Source: Mayfieldus sp038040285 (lineage in GTDB: Bacteria; Actinomycetota; Thermoleophilia; Solirubrobacterales; 70-9). Taken from it: 41,440 bases of DNA. Location: NCBI GenBank assembly GCA_038040285.1, contig JBBPIN010000024.1, forward strand, positions 1 through 41,440. Reading direction: 5' to 3'. The notes under the pieces are model-generated. The model was not told where the DNA came from and ran no database searches. It saw only the letters and a list, made by a program, of their open reading frames with translations. Shown in pieces: positions 14,192 to 21,905 of this stretch. Numbering within the stretch: the stretch's first letter is position 1; each line of letters starts with the position of its first letter. Position numbers and translations under genes: made by a program.

Positions 14192-16510
14192 CTAGGCCGC
14201 CTCGCCGATCTCGTGTTGCTCTCCCGCCTCCTCAGCCATCTGCGGCGGCATGCGGCGCGAGACGACCTTCGTTACCCCGTCGTTGCCCATGCTGACCCCG
14301 TAGAGGACGTCGGCCGCGTCCAACGTCCGCTTCTGGTGGGTGACGACCACGAACTGGGCGCGGTCCGAGAAGCGGCGCACGAGCTGCAGGAAGCGGTCGA
14401 TGTTTGCGTCGTCGAGCGCCGCCTCGACCTCGTCGAGGATGTAAAAGGGGCAGGGGCGGGCGAGGAAGACCGCGAACACGAACGCGATCGCGACCAGCGA
14501 CTTTTCGCCGCCGGATAGCAGCGAAAGTCGGCGGGTCGACTTGCCGGCCGGGGTGACCTCGATCTCGACCCCCAGCTCGTTGCGGCGCTCGCCGGGCTCC
14601 TCGTCGTCGCCCTCCTCCTCGTCGGGATCATCGACGGGGCGCAGGTTTACGCGTCGCAGCTTGCCGCGCCCGCCGGGGAACAGGTGCTCGACCATCTCCT
14701 CGAAGTTGCGCGCCGTCGCCTCGAAGGTCTCCTCGAAAGCCCGCTCGATCTCCCGATCGATGTCGCGGATCAGCGCCGCCAGCTCGCCGATCGCGCGCTC
14801 GGCGTCCTCGCGCTGGGTCTTCAGCTCATCGACGTGCTCGCGGGCTTCCTCGAACTCGCGCTCGGCCAGCGGGTTCACCGGACCAATCTGGGCGCGCCGC
14901 CGTTCCAGGCGCAGCAGGCGCCGGTCGATGTCCTCGCGCTCCTCATCGCTCATCGGCTCGGTCGCCGGCTCGATCTCCTCGCCCAACTTGGCGGCGATCT
15001 CGTTCAGCTCGCGCCCCGATTCCCCGCGCCGATCGCGCAGGTGCGCGGCCTCGATCTCGGCCTCGGTGAAGGCGTCTGAGGCGGTCTTCATCTCGGCCTG
15101 AAGCTCGTACTCGCGCTGCGAGCAGGCCCGCATCTCCTCGGCGATCGCATCGCCATCGTCGCCGGCACCAGTGAGGCGCGCCTCGGCGGCCTCGACCCTG
15201 CCCCGGACCGCACCTGCAAGCTGCTCCAGTGCCGTCCGCGCCGCCTTCACCTGGCCGAACAGCTCCTGCTGCGCGGAGAGGCGGGCGCGCAGCTCCTCGC
15301 GGCGGCGCTCGCCGAGCAAGCCCTCGGCGCGGCGCGCGTGGCGGGCGGCTCGCTCCGCTCCGCTTCTAACCGACGCCAGACCCGCGGCCCGCTGCTGCTC
15401 TGGGGCCCCCGACCTGGCGTCCGCAAGGCCCTTCCCGGCCGCGGTCAGCCCTGCGTCGATCTCGGTCAGCTCGTCGGCGAGACGGCGGTCGCGGTCGGGT
15501 TCGGCGGCGCCGATGCCCACATCGAGCGTCAGCGGCTCCAGCTCGGCGCGCAACCGCTCGACCCGGGTCTCCAACTCGGTCTCGCGCTCGATGAGCGAGG
15601 CGGACTGGATCGCAATCCGCTCCTGCTCGGCGCGCAGACGTGTCAGCACTCCCCAGCTTCGGGTCCGCTCGCGGTCGCGGGCCGCGAAGCGCTCCTCGGC
15701 CTCGCGGCGCTGCTCGCTGACCTTCGCCAGCTTCACCTCGATCGCGTCGCGCGCCTCGCGCGCCTTCGCGGCCTTCGACTCGGCCGCCTCCAGGCCGAAG
15801 TCGCCGCCGCGCAGTTGCTCAGCGACCAGCCGCGCACGCAGCCCCAATTCCTCACGCTCGATCCTCGCCCCCAGCTCCGCTGCCTGCGCCTGGCGCTTCA
15901 GCGGCCGCAAGCGGCTGCGCGCCTCGCGTTCGATGTCGAGCGCCCGGTCGAGGTTCTCGCGCGCCTTTTCCAGCTTCAGCTCGGCGCGGCGGCGGCGCTT
16001 GCGGTGCTTGCCCAGCCCCGCCGCCTCCTCGACCAACAGGCGGCGCTCGCGCGGCTTCGAGTGGATGATCGCCTCCACCCGGCCCTGGCTGATCACCGAG
16101 TGCATCTCGCGACCGAGGTTGGTGTCGGCCAGTGTCTCGACCACGTCGACGAGCCGGCAGCGGGCACCGTTCATCCGATAGCCACCGTCTCCGGAACGAT
16201 CAAGCCGCCGCTGGATGCAGATCTCGGAGAACTCGCTGGCGGCGCGACCGTCGGAGTTGTCGATCGCCACCTCGACCTCGGCGTAGCGGCGCCGGCCGAC
16301 CCCGTCGCCGCTGGAGATCACGTCCTGCATCGCCTGACCGCGAACGGCGGCTGGGCTCTGCTCGCCCAGCGCCCACAGCACAGCGTCGGTGATGTTGGAC
16401 TTGCCGGACCCGTTCGGCCCGACGATCACGCTGACGCCCGGCGAGAAGCGCAACTTGGTGCGCTCGGGGAACGACTTGAACCCCTTCAGCGTGATCGATC
16501 TGAGGTACAT
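14192..16510 (-). CDS. smc: Chromosome segregation SMC ATPase, short form without visible hinge
   Basis: An intact 772-aa frame; bacterial SMC is usually about 1150-1200 aa. The N-head is canonical (MYLRSITLKGFKSFPERTKL, Walker A GPNGSGKSN at 31-39, SVISQGRVEAIIHSKP, EEAAGLGKHRKRR). The C-head has IGPVNPLAEREFEEA, the signature LSGGEKS (665-671), Walker B FYILDEVEAALDDANI with Asp693, and the H-loop VVTHQK (about 722-727). Between them (about 165-590) are charged heptad-like helices and no glycine-rich hinge sequence. About 400 residues are missing relative to the family, evenly from the middle. Position between rnc and ftsY is the orthologous one. SMC organises and segregates chromosomes with ScpAB; dimerisation here must differ, or occur through the coils. 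Confidence 0.9.
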   Translation of the reverse strand: MYLRSITLKGFKSFPERTKLRFSPGVSVIVGPNGSGKSNITDAVLWALGEQSPAAVRGQAMQDVISSGDGVGRRRYAEVEVAIDNSDGRAASEFSEICIQRRLDRSGDGGYRMNGARCRLVDVVETLADTNLGREMHSVISQGRVEAIIHSKPRERRLLVEEAAGLGKHRKRRRRAELKLEKARENLDRALDIEREARSRLRPLKRQAQAAELGARIEREELGLRARLVAEQLRGGDFGLEAAESKAAKAREARDAIEVKLAKVSEQRREAEERFAARDRERTRSWGVLTRLRAEQERIAIQSASLIERETELETRVERLRAELEPLTLDVGIGAAEPDRDRRLADELTEIDAGLTAAGKGLADARSGAPEQQRAAGLASVRSGAERAARHARRAEGLLGERRREELRARLSAQQELFGQVKAARTALEQLAGAVRGRVEAAEARLTGAGDDGDAIAEEMRACSQREYELQAEMKTASDAFTEAEIEAAHLRDRRGESGRELNEIAAKLGEEIEPATEPMSDEEREDIDRRLLRLERRRAQIGPVNPLAEREFEEAREHVDELKTQREDAERAIGELAALIRDIDREIERAFEETFEATARNFEEMVEHLFPGGRGKLRRVNLRPVDDPDEEEGDDEEPGERRNELGVEIEVTPAGKSTRRLSLLSGGEKSLVAIAFVFAVFLARPCPFYILDEVEAALDDANIDRFLQLVRRFSDRAQFVVVTHQKRTLDAADVLYGVSMGNDGVTKVVSRRMPPQMAEEAGEQHEIGEAA

Positions 16511-16564
16511 GGCGGCTGGTCTGCGGTGCGTAGGCTCGCGGGCGGATCGGACGCGAAGCGTGGG

Positions 16565-17284
16565 CTAGTCGTCTAGGTGCTCCAACGCCTCTTCGGCGGC
16601 TGCCTGCTCGGCCGTCTTTTTGCTTCGACCTTCGCCGCGGCCCACCTGCTCGCCATCGAGCATCGCCGCTACCTCAAAGGTCCGGTCGTGGGGCGGGCCC
16701 GCCTCGCTGACCACGTCGTAGCTTACGTGCGCCCCGCCGCGGGCGAGCAGTTCCTGGAGCGCCGACTTGAAGTCGACTCGGGTTCCTGCGGCGAACTCGA
16801 TCTGCGGCCCGAACGCGGCGGCGACCGCGGACGCGGTGCGCTCGAAGCCGTGGGCCAGATAGCAGGCGCCGATCAGCGCCTCGGTGATCTCGGGCAGCGG
16901 GCGCTCGGCGCCGATCAGCACCTCGACCGGGATTCCGGCGCCGGTGTCCGCCGGGGCGGTCTCGCGCAGCCGCTCGGGCACGCCCAGGGCGAGGCCGACC
17001 GCCGCGCAGGATGTCCCGCTCACCGACTGGTTCAGCGTCTTGGTGAGGCGCCCGCTGTCCTGCTCGGCGAACCGAGCGAAGACCTCCGAGGCGACCGCAA
17101 GGCCGAGCACGCTGTCGCCGAGGAACGCCAGCCGCTCGTAGGAGATCGTGCGGTCCTCGACCCAGGAGGGATGCGTGAGCGCCTGGCTGGCCAAGTCCTC
17201 GGGCAATGCCTCGATCAGCTCCGAGAGCGGCTCGGCCGCGGTCTTCAGCTCTTCCCCTACCGTCCCCTCGCTCGGCTCCGGCAT
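16565..17284 (-). CDS. rnc: Ribonuclease III with altered metal site
   Basis: A 239-aa double-strand RNA endonuclease acting on rRNA precursors and structured mRNAs. The nuclease domain shows ALTHPSWVE, the signature YERLAFLGDSVLGLAV and PEITEALIGACYLAHG. The C-terminal dsRBD has DFKSALQELLARGG and GEGRSKKTAEQAAAEEAL. The usual signature is ERLEFLGDS; the second Glu (E40 in A. aeolicus, E41 in E. coli), a metal ligand, is Ala here (codon GCG), and the Asp ligand three residues before the last Glu is Glu. The remaining Asp and Glu ligands are present. Upstream is acpP; smc follows after 54 nt. Confidence 0.95.
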   Translation of the reverse strand: MPEPSEGTVGEELKTAAEPLSELIEALPEDLASQALTHPSWVEDRTISYERLAFLGDSVLGLAVASEVFARFAEQDSGRLTKTLNQSVSGTSCAAVGLALGVPERLRETAPADTGAGIPVEVLIGAERPLPEITEALIGACYLAHGFERTASAVAAAFGPQIEFAAGTRVDFKSALQELLARGGAHVSYDVVSEAGPPHDRTFEVAAMLDGEQVGRGEGRSKKTAEQAAAEEALEHLDD

Positions 17285-17301
17285 CAGGCCTCGTACCCGA
17301 C

Positions 17302-17547
17302 TCAGACCGGCGCGTGCTCGATCACGAACTCGACCGCGTCGCCGACCGTCTTGATCTGAGCCGCCTGCTCCTCGGAGACCCTTATCCCGTAGTCGTCCTC
17401 GAGCTCCATCACCAGCTCGTAGAGGTCGAGCGAGTCGGCGTCGAGGTCCTCCTTGAAGCGCGTTGCGGCCTCGATCCTGCTGGGGTCGATCTCGAGCTCG
17501 GCGGCGAGGTGTCCGCGCACCTTGGTCATCACCTCGTCACGGGTCAT
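17302..17547 (-). CDS. acpP: Acyl carrier protein
   Basis: An 81-aa acidic four-helix protein that carries fatty-acyl chains on a phosphopantetheine attached to the Ser in DADSLDLYELVMELE. RFKEDLDAD and the C-terminal IKTVGDAVEFVIEH are conserved. A good Shine-Dalgarno sequence (GGAAGGG) precedes the ATG by 5 nt, unlike most genes here, consistent with the high expression ACP needs. It follows plsX by 13 nt. Confidence 0.96.
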   Translation of the reverse strand: MTRDEVMTKVRGHLAAELEIDPSRIEAATRFKEDLDADSLDLYELVMELEDDYGIRVSEEQAAQIKTVGDAVEFVIEHAPV

Positions 17548-17560
17548 GGTGCCCTTCCTA

Positions 17561-18592
17561 TCACGCCTCGATCCGCTCGGCTGACCCCGCGTGCGCGAGG
17601 TCGCCCCGTGTCGCGTGACCCCTGCGCAAGAGGTCTCCGGTGCGCTCGACCGCGCGCTGCTCGATGCAGCGGGCCGCCAATCTCACCGCATTGGCGACTC
17701 CCGCGGGGCCCGAGCTTCCGTGCCCGACCACGGCGGGATTGCGCAGGCCGAGCAGCACCGCGCCCCCGGTCGTGTCGGGGGCGAATTCCTTGCGCAGGCC
17801 GCCCAGCGCCGGTCGCATCAGCAGCCCTCCCGCGGCCGCGATCGGGTTGGAGCGCGCGGCGTCGCGGATCGCCCCGGTCACGACCTGGGCCGTGCCCTCC
17901 ATCAGCTTCAGAGCGACGTTCCCGGTGAAGCCGTCGGTGACCACGACGTCGGCCACCGCGGCCGGCAGGTCAACCCCCTCCACGTTGCCGACGAAGTCGA
18001 TCCCCTGTGCGGCGGCGAGCGCAGCGTGCGCCTCGACGACGTCCGGTGTCCCCTTCCCGCTTTCCTCCCCGACCGAGAGCAGGCCGACCTTGGGGCTGGC
18101 GACCCCGAGCACGGCCTCGCTGAACGCGGCGCCCAGGAAGGCGAACTGGATCAGGTGCCGCGCGCGGACCTCGACGTTTGCGCCGACGTCGAGGAAGAGG
18201 ACCTGCTTGCCGGGAAGAGGAAGCACGGCGGCAAGCGCCGGTCGCTGCACCCCCTGCAGGCGTCGTATCCCAAGGGTCGCCGCGGCCATCGCCGCACCTG
18301 TCGAGCCGACGCTCGCGAGGGCGCCCGCATTGCCCTCGCTGACATCGCGGGCGGCGCGAACGATCGATGCCTCAGGTCGCGAGCGCACCGCGGCTGCCGG
18401 TTCCTCCTCGTTGCTGATCCATTCCTCGGTCGGCACGACCTCGACGCCATCGACGTCGTCCAGGCGGAGCTGACCGGGCGGCCCGAAGACCCGCAGCCGA
18501 ATCCCTCCCGCGGCGGCCTGGCGCGCACCCTCGGCAAGCACGTCGAACCCCCGCTCGGCACCGAAGCCGTCGAGGGCGACCGCAGCGGCCAA
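17561..18592 (-). CDS. plsX: Phosphate acyltransferase PlsX
   Basis: A 343-aa soluble enzyme that makes acyl-phosphate from acyl-ACP for phospholipid synthesis. VALDGFGAERG stands for the usual VALDAMGGDxxP and is diverged. VRSRPEASIVRAARDVSEGNAGALASVGSTGA, split here as ASIVRAARDVSEGNAGA and ASVGSTGAAMAAA, LFLDVGANVE, GLLSVGEE and TDGFTGNVALKLMEGTA are conserved. The start is TTG directly after the rpmF stop, with GGAGG in the last codons of rpmF acting as the Shine-Dalgarno sequence. Its neighbour acpP supplies the acyl carrier. Confidence 0.92.
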   Translation of the reverse strand: MAAAVALDGFGAERGFDVLAEGARQAAAGGIRLRVFGPPGQLRLDDVDGVEVVPTEEWISNEEEPAAAVRSRPEASIVRAARDVSEGNAGALASVGSTGAAMAAATLGIRRLQGVQRPALAAVLPLPGKQVLFLDVGANVEVRARHLIQFAFLGAAFSEAVLGVASPKVGLLSVGEESGKGTPDVVEAHAALAAAQGIDFVGNVEGVDLPAAVADVVVTDGFTGNVALKLMEGTAQVVTGAIRDAARSNPIAAAGGLLMRPALGGLRKEFAPDTTGGAVLLGLRNPAVVGHGSSGPAGVANAVRLAARCIEQRAVERTGDLLRRGHATRGDLAHAGSAERIEA

Positions 18593-18817
18593 CTACTCCT
18601 CCTGCTCGGCCTGCTCTGCCGGCGCCGCCGGCGCCTCGGTGACCTCGTGGCGGATCACCTCGCGCCCCGCGTAGGTGCCACACACCGGACAGACCCGGTG
18701 TGGCAGGCGCGGGCTGTGGCAGCGCGGGCACTCGTTGAGCCGCGCTGCCGACACCTTGTGCGTGGCGCGGCGCTTGTCGCGTCGCGTCCGCGAAGTCCTC
18801 TTCTTGGGGACGGCCAT
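18593..18817 (-). CDS. rpmF: 50S ribosomal protein bL32
   Basis: A 74-aa ribosomal protein. MAVPKKRTSRTRRDKRRATH is the family start, followed by a zinc site CPRC ... CPVC, so it is the zinc-binding form. A short acidic tail (APAAPAEQAEQEE) follows. TACCAT lies 10 nt before the ATG. Its last codons carry the Shine-Dalgarno sequence for plsX. Confidence 0.96.
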   Translation of the reverse strand: MAVPKKRTSRTRRDKRRATHKVSAARLNECPRCHSPRLPHRVCPVCGTYAGREVIRHEVTEAPAAPAEQAEQEE

Positions 18818-18827
18818 CGAAGCGAGG

Positions 18828-18833
18828 ATGGTA
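18828..18833 (-). promoter_or_regulatory. Candidate -10 element (TACCAT), leaderless rpmF promoter
   Basis: TACCAT on the minus strand ends 10 nt before the rpmF ATG. The same hexamer stands 12 nt before rpmB. Confidence 0.4.
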
Positions 18834-18850
18834 GCGGGGACGAGCTCCGG

Positions 18851-19297
18851 CTAGACCTCGAGGGAATAACTGAGCCAGCGTAATTCGCGTGCATCGACGG
18901 AGCGGTAGAGGCGCTGCGCGGTCTCGTTATCGAGCGCCGCCTCCCAGACCAGCTCGGCGGCGTCCCGCTCGCGGGCGCGGCGCCGGCATTCCTCGATCAG
19001 CGCCCGGCCGACTCCCTGCTTGCGAGCCTCGGGCACCACGAAGAGATCGTTCATCACCGCGACCCGCGCCGCGCTCAGCGTCTGCCAACTCCAGAAGACG
19101 GTGGCGAAGCCGAGCGGCTCACCGCCATCGGCGCGGGCGAGCAGTTGGATGCCCTCGCGATCGGGGTCGGCGATCAGCGCCCGCGCGAGTCCCTCCAGAT
19201 CGGCGTCGCGGGGCGCAACCTCGTAGAAGTCGCAGTAGGCGCGCATCATCGGCAGCAGGTCGGCCAGGTCGGCCTCCCCCACCTGCTCGATCCTCAT
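18851..19297 (-). CDS. GNAT family N-acetyltransferase
   Basis: A 148-aa acetyl-CoA-dependent acyltransferase of unknown substrate. MNDLFVVPEARKQGVGRALIEECRRRA is motif A; LFVVPEARKQGVGRAL contains the R/Q-x-x-G-x-G/A acetyl-CoA loop. WEAALDNETAQRLYRSVDA is the C-terminal motif B, and the N-terminus is MRIEQVGEADLADLLPMMRA. The ATG overlaps the DUF177 stop (ATGA), so I choose it over an in-frame codon 10 residues upstream. It is inserted between DUF177 and rpmF, which are normally adjacent. Confidence 0.9.
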   Translation of the reverse strand: MRIEQVGEADLADLLPMMRAYCDFYEVAPRDADLEGLARALIADPDREGIQLLARADGGEPLGFATVFWSWQTLSAARVAVMNDLFVVPEARKQGVGRALIEECRRRARERDAAELVWEAALDNETAQRLYRSVDARELRWLSYSLEV

Positions 19298-19815
19298 TCG
19301 AGGCGCAGCTCGCGCAACTTCGCCCACCGTGGGTCGCCTCCCCCCTCGTGGCGGTGGGCCTCGGGGTCGGCGTCGTTGAGCGATTCACCGCAGACCGGGC
19401 ACAGTCCGGCGCAATCCGCTCGACAGAGGATTTGGCCCGGCAGAGCCAATGCGACAGCGTCGTGGGCCCAACGGCTGACCTCGAGCTCCTCCCCGTCGAC
19501 GTAGGGGCTGCGAAGCTCCTCGTCGCCGGCGCTCGGGTGCTCGACCTCGCGGACGTCGACCTGAGCTTCGACCGCGGCGTCATCGAGACAGCGGTGGCAG
19601 GGGCCTTCGAGGCGAACATCGAGGCGAAGTCGCAGCGCGTAGCCGGCATTGGTGCGCGACACGTCGAGGCGGGCGTCGAGGACCCCGGATTGGGCCGAGT
19701 AGTCCTGACCGCCGAGCTCGAGCGGCAGCGGGCGCACCGGCACGTGGAGGGTCCCCGCCTCCCCGTGGGACAGCGAGAGGCGGGCGAGATCGACGGTGCT
19801 GGCTTGGTCGGGCAA
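19294..19815 (-). CDS. DUF177 (YceD) family protein
   Basis: A 173-aa protein of the family that nearly always precedes rpmF and is linked to 23S rRNA accumulation. CHRCLDD and the diagnostic C-terminal CRADCAGLCPVCGESLND give two cysteine pairs that probably bind metal. The start is TTG with GGGGAGG about 9 nt upstream, one of the few clear Shine-Dalgarno sequences here. It shares a very short divergent region with the broken methyltransferase. Confidence 0.9.
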   Translation of the reverse strand: MPDQASTVDLARLSLSHGEAGTLHVPVRPLPLELGGQDYSAQSGVLDARLDVSRTNAGYALRLRLDVRLEGPCHRCLDDAAVEAQVDVREVEHPSAGDEELRSPYVDGEELEVSRWAHDAVALALPGQILCRADCAGLCPVCGESLNDADPEAHRHEGGGDPRWAKLRELRLE

Positions 19816-19847
19816 TGCGATCGGCCTCCCCTCGAACGACGACTACG

Positions 19848-20410
19848 ATGATCGCCACCGAGGTTAGCGTGAGCGCTCACTTTCACTCCACATCCGAGAC
19901 CTACCTGGAGGCGATTCGGGCCGACGTCCCCCGCTACGACGAGCTTCAGGACCAGGCCGTTGCCGCGATCCCGTTCCCGCCCGCCCGTATGTTGGAGCTC
20001 GGCATCGGGACCGGCGAGACCACGAAGCGGATCCTCAAGGCATACCCGGAGGCGCAGATCACCGGCTTGGATTCCAGCCCCGACATGGTCTTCCGCGCCC
20101 GCGAGCTGGTCGAGGACGTACAACTGGCGCGCATGGAGGACCCACTTCCCGACAGCCCTGGGACCTGGTGATCTCAGTCCTCTCGGTCCATCACCTGACC
20201 GACGACGAGAAGCACCTGCTGTTCAGGCGGGTGCGCGAGCAGTCGAAGGCGTTGGTGCTTGGTGATGTTGTCAAGGCCGAAGTGCAGATCGCTTCGCTGG
20301 AGCCCGAGGTCGACTTCCCCGACACCGCCGAGGAGCTGGCCGAGTGGTGCGGCGGCGAGGTCGTCTGGACGGCGGACGACCTCGCGGTCGTGGTCGCCGA
20401 CTACCGCTAA
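19848..20410 (+). pseudogene. Class I SAM-dependent methyltransferase, broken by a frameshift
   Basis: The first part (from ATG 19848, or GTG 19869 with GAGG upstream) encodes FHSTSETYLEAIRADVPRY and the AdoMet motif MLELGIGTGETTKRI, then TGLDSSPDMVFRAREL and RMEDPLPDSPG, ending at TGA 20171. The rest follows in another frame from about 20162: WDLVISVLSVHHLTDDEKH to the TAA at 20410. One base seems lost near the CCC at 20155-20157; adding a C restores 'DSPWDLVISVLSVHHL'. The joined product would be about 187 aa. It is either a recent pseudogene or a sequence error. Substrate unknown. Confidence 0.8.
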
Positions 20411-20631
20411 GCGGCTCGCGTGCGCTGCGCCCTGCTTCTCGGCGTCGAGCTGAACTCGAGGTTCATGCGCTTCACCTGTCTCAGCTCGATGTGCTGGTCA
20501 CCGTCATCCAGATCGACGGTCTCGCCGTTTACCCGTCCAAGGGCGCCAGCGACCTCGCTGCCGTCCTCCATCACCAGACGGACCCTGGTCCCGGGCTCGG
20601 CTTCGCGCAGCGTCGCGGCGAGCCCGCTCAT
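20407..20631 (-). CDS. Small Sm/KOW-like protein of unknown function
   Basis: A 74-aa protein. The middle, GTRVRLVMEDGSEVAGALGRVNGETVDLDDG followed by HIELRQVKRMNLEF, reads as five short beta strands like an LSM/Sm-like barrel (quoted here in pieces: VRLVMEDGSEVAGALGRV and VDLDDGDQHIELRQVKRM). This fold guess is inference. A Ser/Arg-rich tail follows (SSTPRSRAQRTRAA). GGGGGT lies about 5 nt before the ATG. Its stop overlaps the methyltransferase stop by 2 nt, tail to tail. Confidence 0.6.
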   Translation of the reverse strand: MSGLAATLREAEPGTRVRLVMEDGSEVAGALGRVNGETVDLDDGDQHIELRQVKRMNLEFSSTPRSRAQRTRAA

Positions 20632-20829
20632 TGCCGACCCCCGCCGGGCTCCGCTCTGGAGCCTGGTCTGATGTAGAACGCCAAAGCCATCCGTGGCTCA
20701 ATCCGTAGTGCCTTGTCGGACTCTGCCAGCGCCGCTACCCACCTGCAACCGCACTAGTCGGTAAAACGCCAAACTAGGGCAATAGTCGGTAGGCCGCCAC
20801 CGCTACCGGGGGATGCGCAGGCGGCGGAG
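20632..20829. other. Gene-free stretch with short direct repeats
   Basis: 198 nt without a gene between two minus-strand genes, lower in GC than its surroundings. TAGTCGGTA occurs at 20755 and 20783, and AACGCCAAA at 20677 and 20765. The repeats could be operator half-sites for the 74-aa gene; this is only a suggestion. No tRNA-like fold or terminator is evident. Confidence 0.35.
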
Positions 20830-21300
20830 CTACTGCTCGATCTCGGCCGGCTCTTCGTCGCGCCCGGCGAGGCGATCGCGGCCGCGCTGCACGGCGGCGA
20901 GGAACTTCTGAAGGTTGACCTCGAGCGTGTTGAGGATCTCGTCGGCGTAGTCCTCGGCGCCGAGCCGGATCTCACGCTCGCGACCCCGCGCCTCCTCGAC
21001 GATCTCGTCGGCGGCGCGCTCGGCCTGCTTGGTGATCTCCTCGTCGGCGATCAAACGTGACTGCTGCTCACGGGCCTCGCGGACGATCCGCTCGGCCTCG
21101 CGCTTCGCCTCCGCGAGCATCTCCTGACGCTCCTTGACGATCCAGCGGGCCTGCTTGATCTCCTCGGGAATCGTGGCGCGCATCTGGTCCAAGAGGTCGT
21201 AAACCTCTTCACGGTCGACGCGCACCTGGTCGGTCAACGGGACCGGCCTGGCGTTGTGGACGAGATCGTCGAGCTTGTCTATTAGAACGAGGACGTCCAT
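20830..21300 (-). CDS. SepIVA/DivIVA-like coiled-coil protein
   Basis: A 156-aa protein. MDVLVLIDKLDDLVHNARPV and VDREEVYDLLDQMRATIPEEI match the N-terminus of the actinobacterial family that includes mycobacterial SepIVA, a cell-division factor. A long charged coiled coil follows (about 50-125: IVKERQEMLAEAKREAERIV, EEITKQAERAADEIVEE), then a conserved end helix (DYADEILNTLEVNLQKFLAAVQRGRDRL). It lacks the longer central coil of the mycobacterial protein. It is often annotated as ATP synthase B-like, which the coil explains. It stands beside coaD as in related genomes, 107 nt away. Confidence 0.75.
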   Translation of the reverse strand: MDVLVLIDKLDDLVHNARPVPLTDQVRVDREEVYDLLDQMRATIPEEIKQARWIVKERQEMLAEAKREAERIVREAREQQSRLIADEEITKQAERAADEIVEEARGREREIRLGAEDYADEILNTLEVNLQKFLAAVQRGRDRLAGRDEEPAEIEQ

Positions 21301-21312
21301 TTGTGGTCGGTA

Positions 21313-21318
21313 AGCCTA
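21313..21318 (-). promoter_or_regulatory. Candidate -10 element (TAGGCT) for the SepIVA-like gene
   Basis: GCGTAGGCT on the minus strand ends 12 nt before the ATG at 21300. The GCGTAG context recurs before def, fakA and recG. The surrounding 107-nt gap is relatively AT-rich. Confidence 0.4.
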
Positions 21319-21391
21319 CGCACCCCGAACAGATTTAGCACCGAGATCTTGATTTCCACGGCTTTTTGCAAACGACCGCCCATCACTACAG

Positions 21392-21416
21392 AAAACTGCT
21401 GACCGCATCAGGTTTT
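21392..21416 (-). terminator. Weak terminator-like hairpin at the end of coaD
   Basis: On the minus strand AAAACCTGA and TCAGCAGTTTT can pair (5 + 4 bp with a 2-nt bulge and a 5-nt loop), ending in TTTT. It overlaps the coaD stop codon. The stem is short, so termination is uncertain. Confidence 0.35.
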
Positions 21417-21905
21417 CCCGAGCCGCTTGGCGAGGGCGGCGGCAACTGGCGGCGGGACAAGCTCGGAGACGTCGCCGCCGAATGTGGCCATCTCCTTCAC
21501 CCCGGTCGAGGACAGGAAGCTGTAGCTCGGCGAGGCGATTATGTAGATGCTCTCGATCTCGGCGGCCAGCAGACGGTTGAGCTGCGCCATCTCGAACTCG
21601 TACTCGAAGTCGGAGATCGCCCGCAAGCCCTTGACCACGGCGCTGGCCCCCTTCTGGCGCGCGAACTCGACCACCAGCTCCGCGAACACCTCGGCCTCGA
21701 CGTTCTCGAGGTCGGCGGTCGCCTCCTCGATGAAGCCGCGCCGCTCCTCGGCGTTGAACAGGGTTCCCGTCTTGCGAACCGGGTTGTTGACCACGCCGAC
21801 GATCACGCGGTCGAACACGCTGGCGGCTCGGCTGATGATGTCGAGGTGGCCGTTGGTGACCGGGTCATAGCTGCCCGGGCAGATGACCGTGCGCCCGTCG
21901 CTCAT
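21408..21905 (-). CDS. coaD: Phosphopantetheine adenylyltransferase
   Basis: A 165-aa nucleotidyltransferase for the fourth step of coenzyme A synthesis, joining ATP and 4'-phosphopantetheine. CPGSYDPVTNGHLDIISRA contains the T/HxGH motif. VGVVNNPVRK, KGLRAISDFEYEFEMAQLNR and IIASPSYSFLSSTGVKEMA are conserved. The ATG overlaps the rsmD stop (ATGA). A frame upstream is open but lies inside rsmD. Confidence 0.97.
   Translation of the reverse strand: MSDGRTVICPGSYDPVTNGHLDIISRAASVFDRVIVGVVNNPVRKTGTLFNAEERRGFIEEATADLENVEAEVFAELVVEFARQKGASAVVKGLRAISDFEYEFEMAQLNRLLAAEIESIYIIASPSYSFLSSTGVKEMATFGGDVSELVPPPVAAALAKRLGKT

Noticed and set aside
20700..20830. Possible tRNA-like or small RNA sequence
   Set aside because: No cloverleaf, T-loop consensus or terminator could be built by eye.
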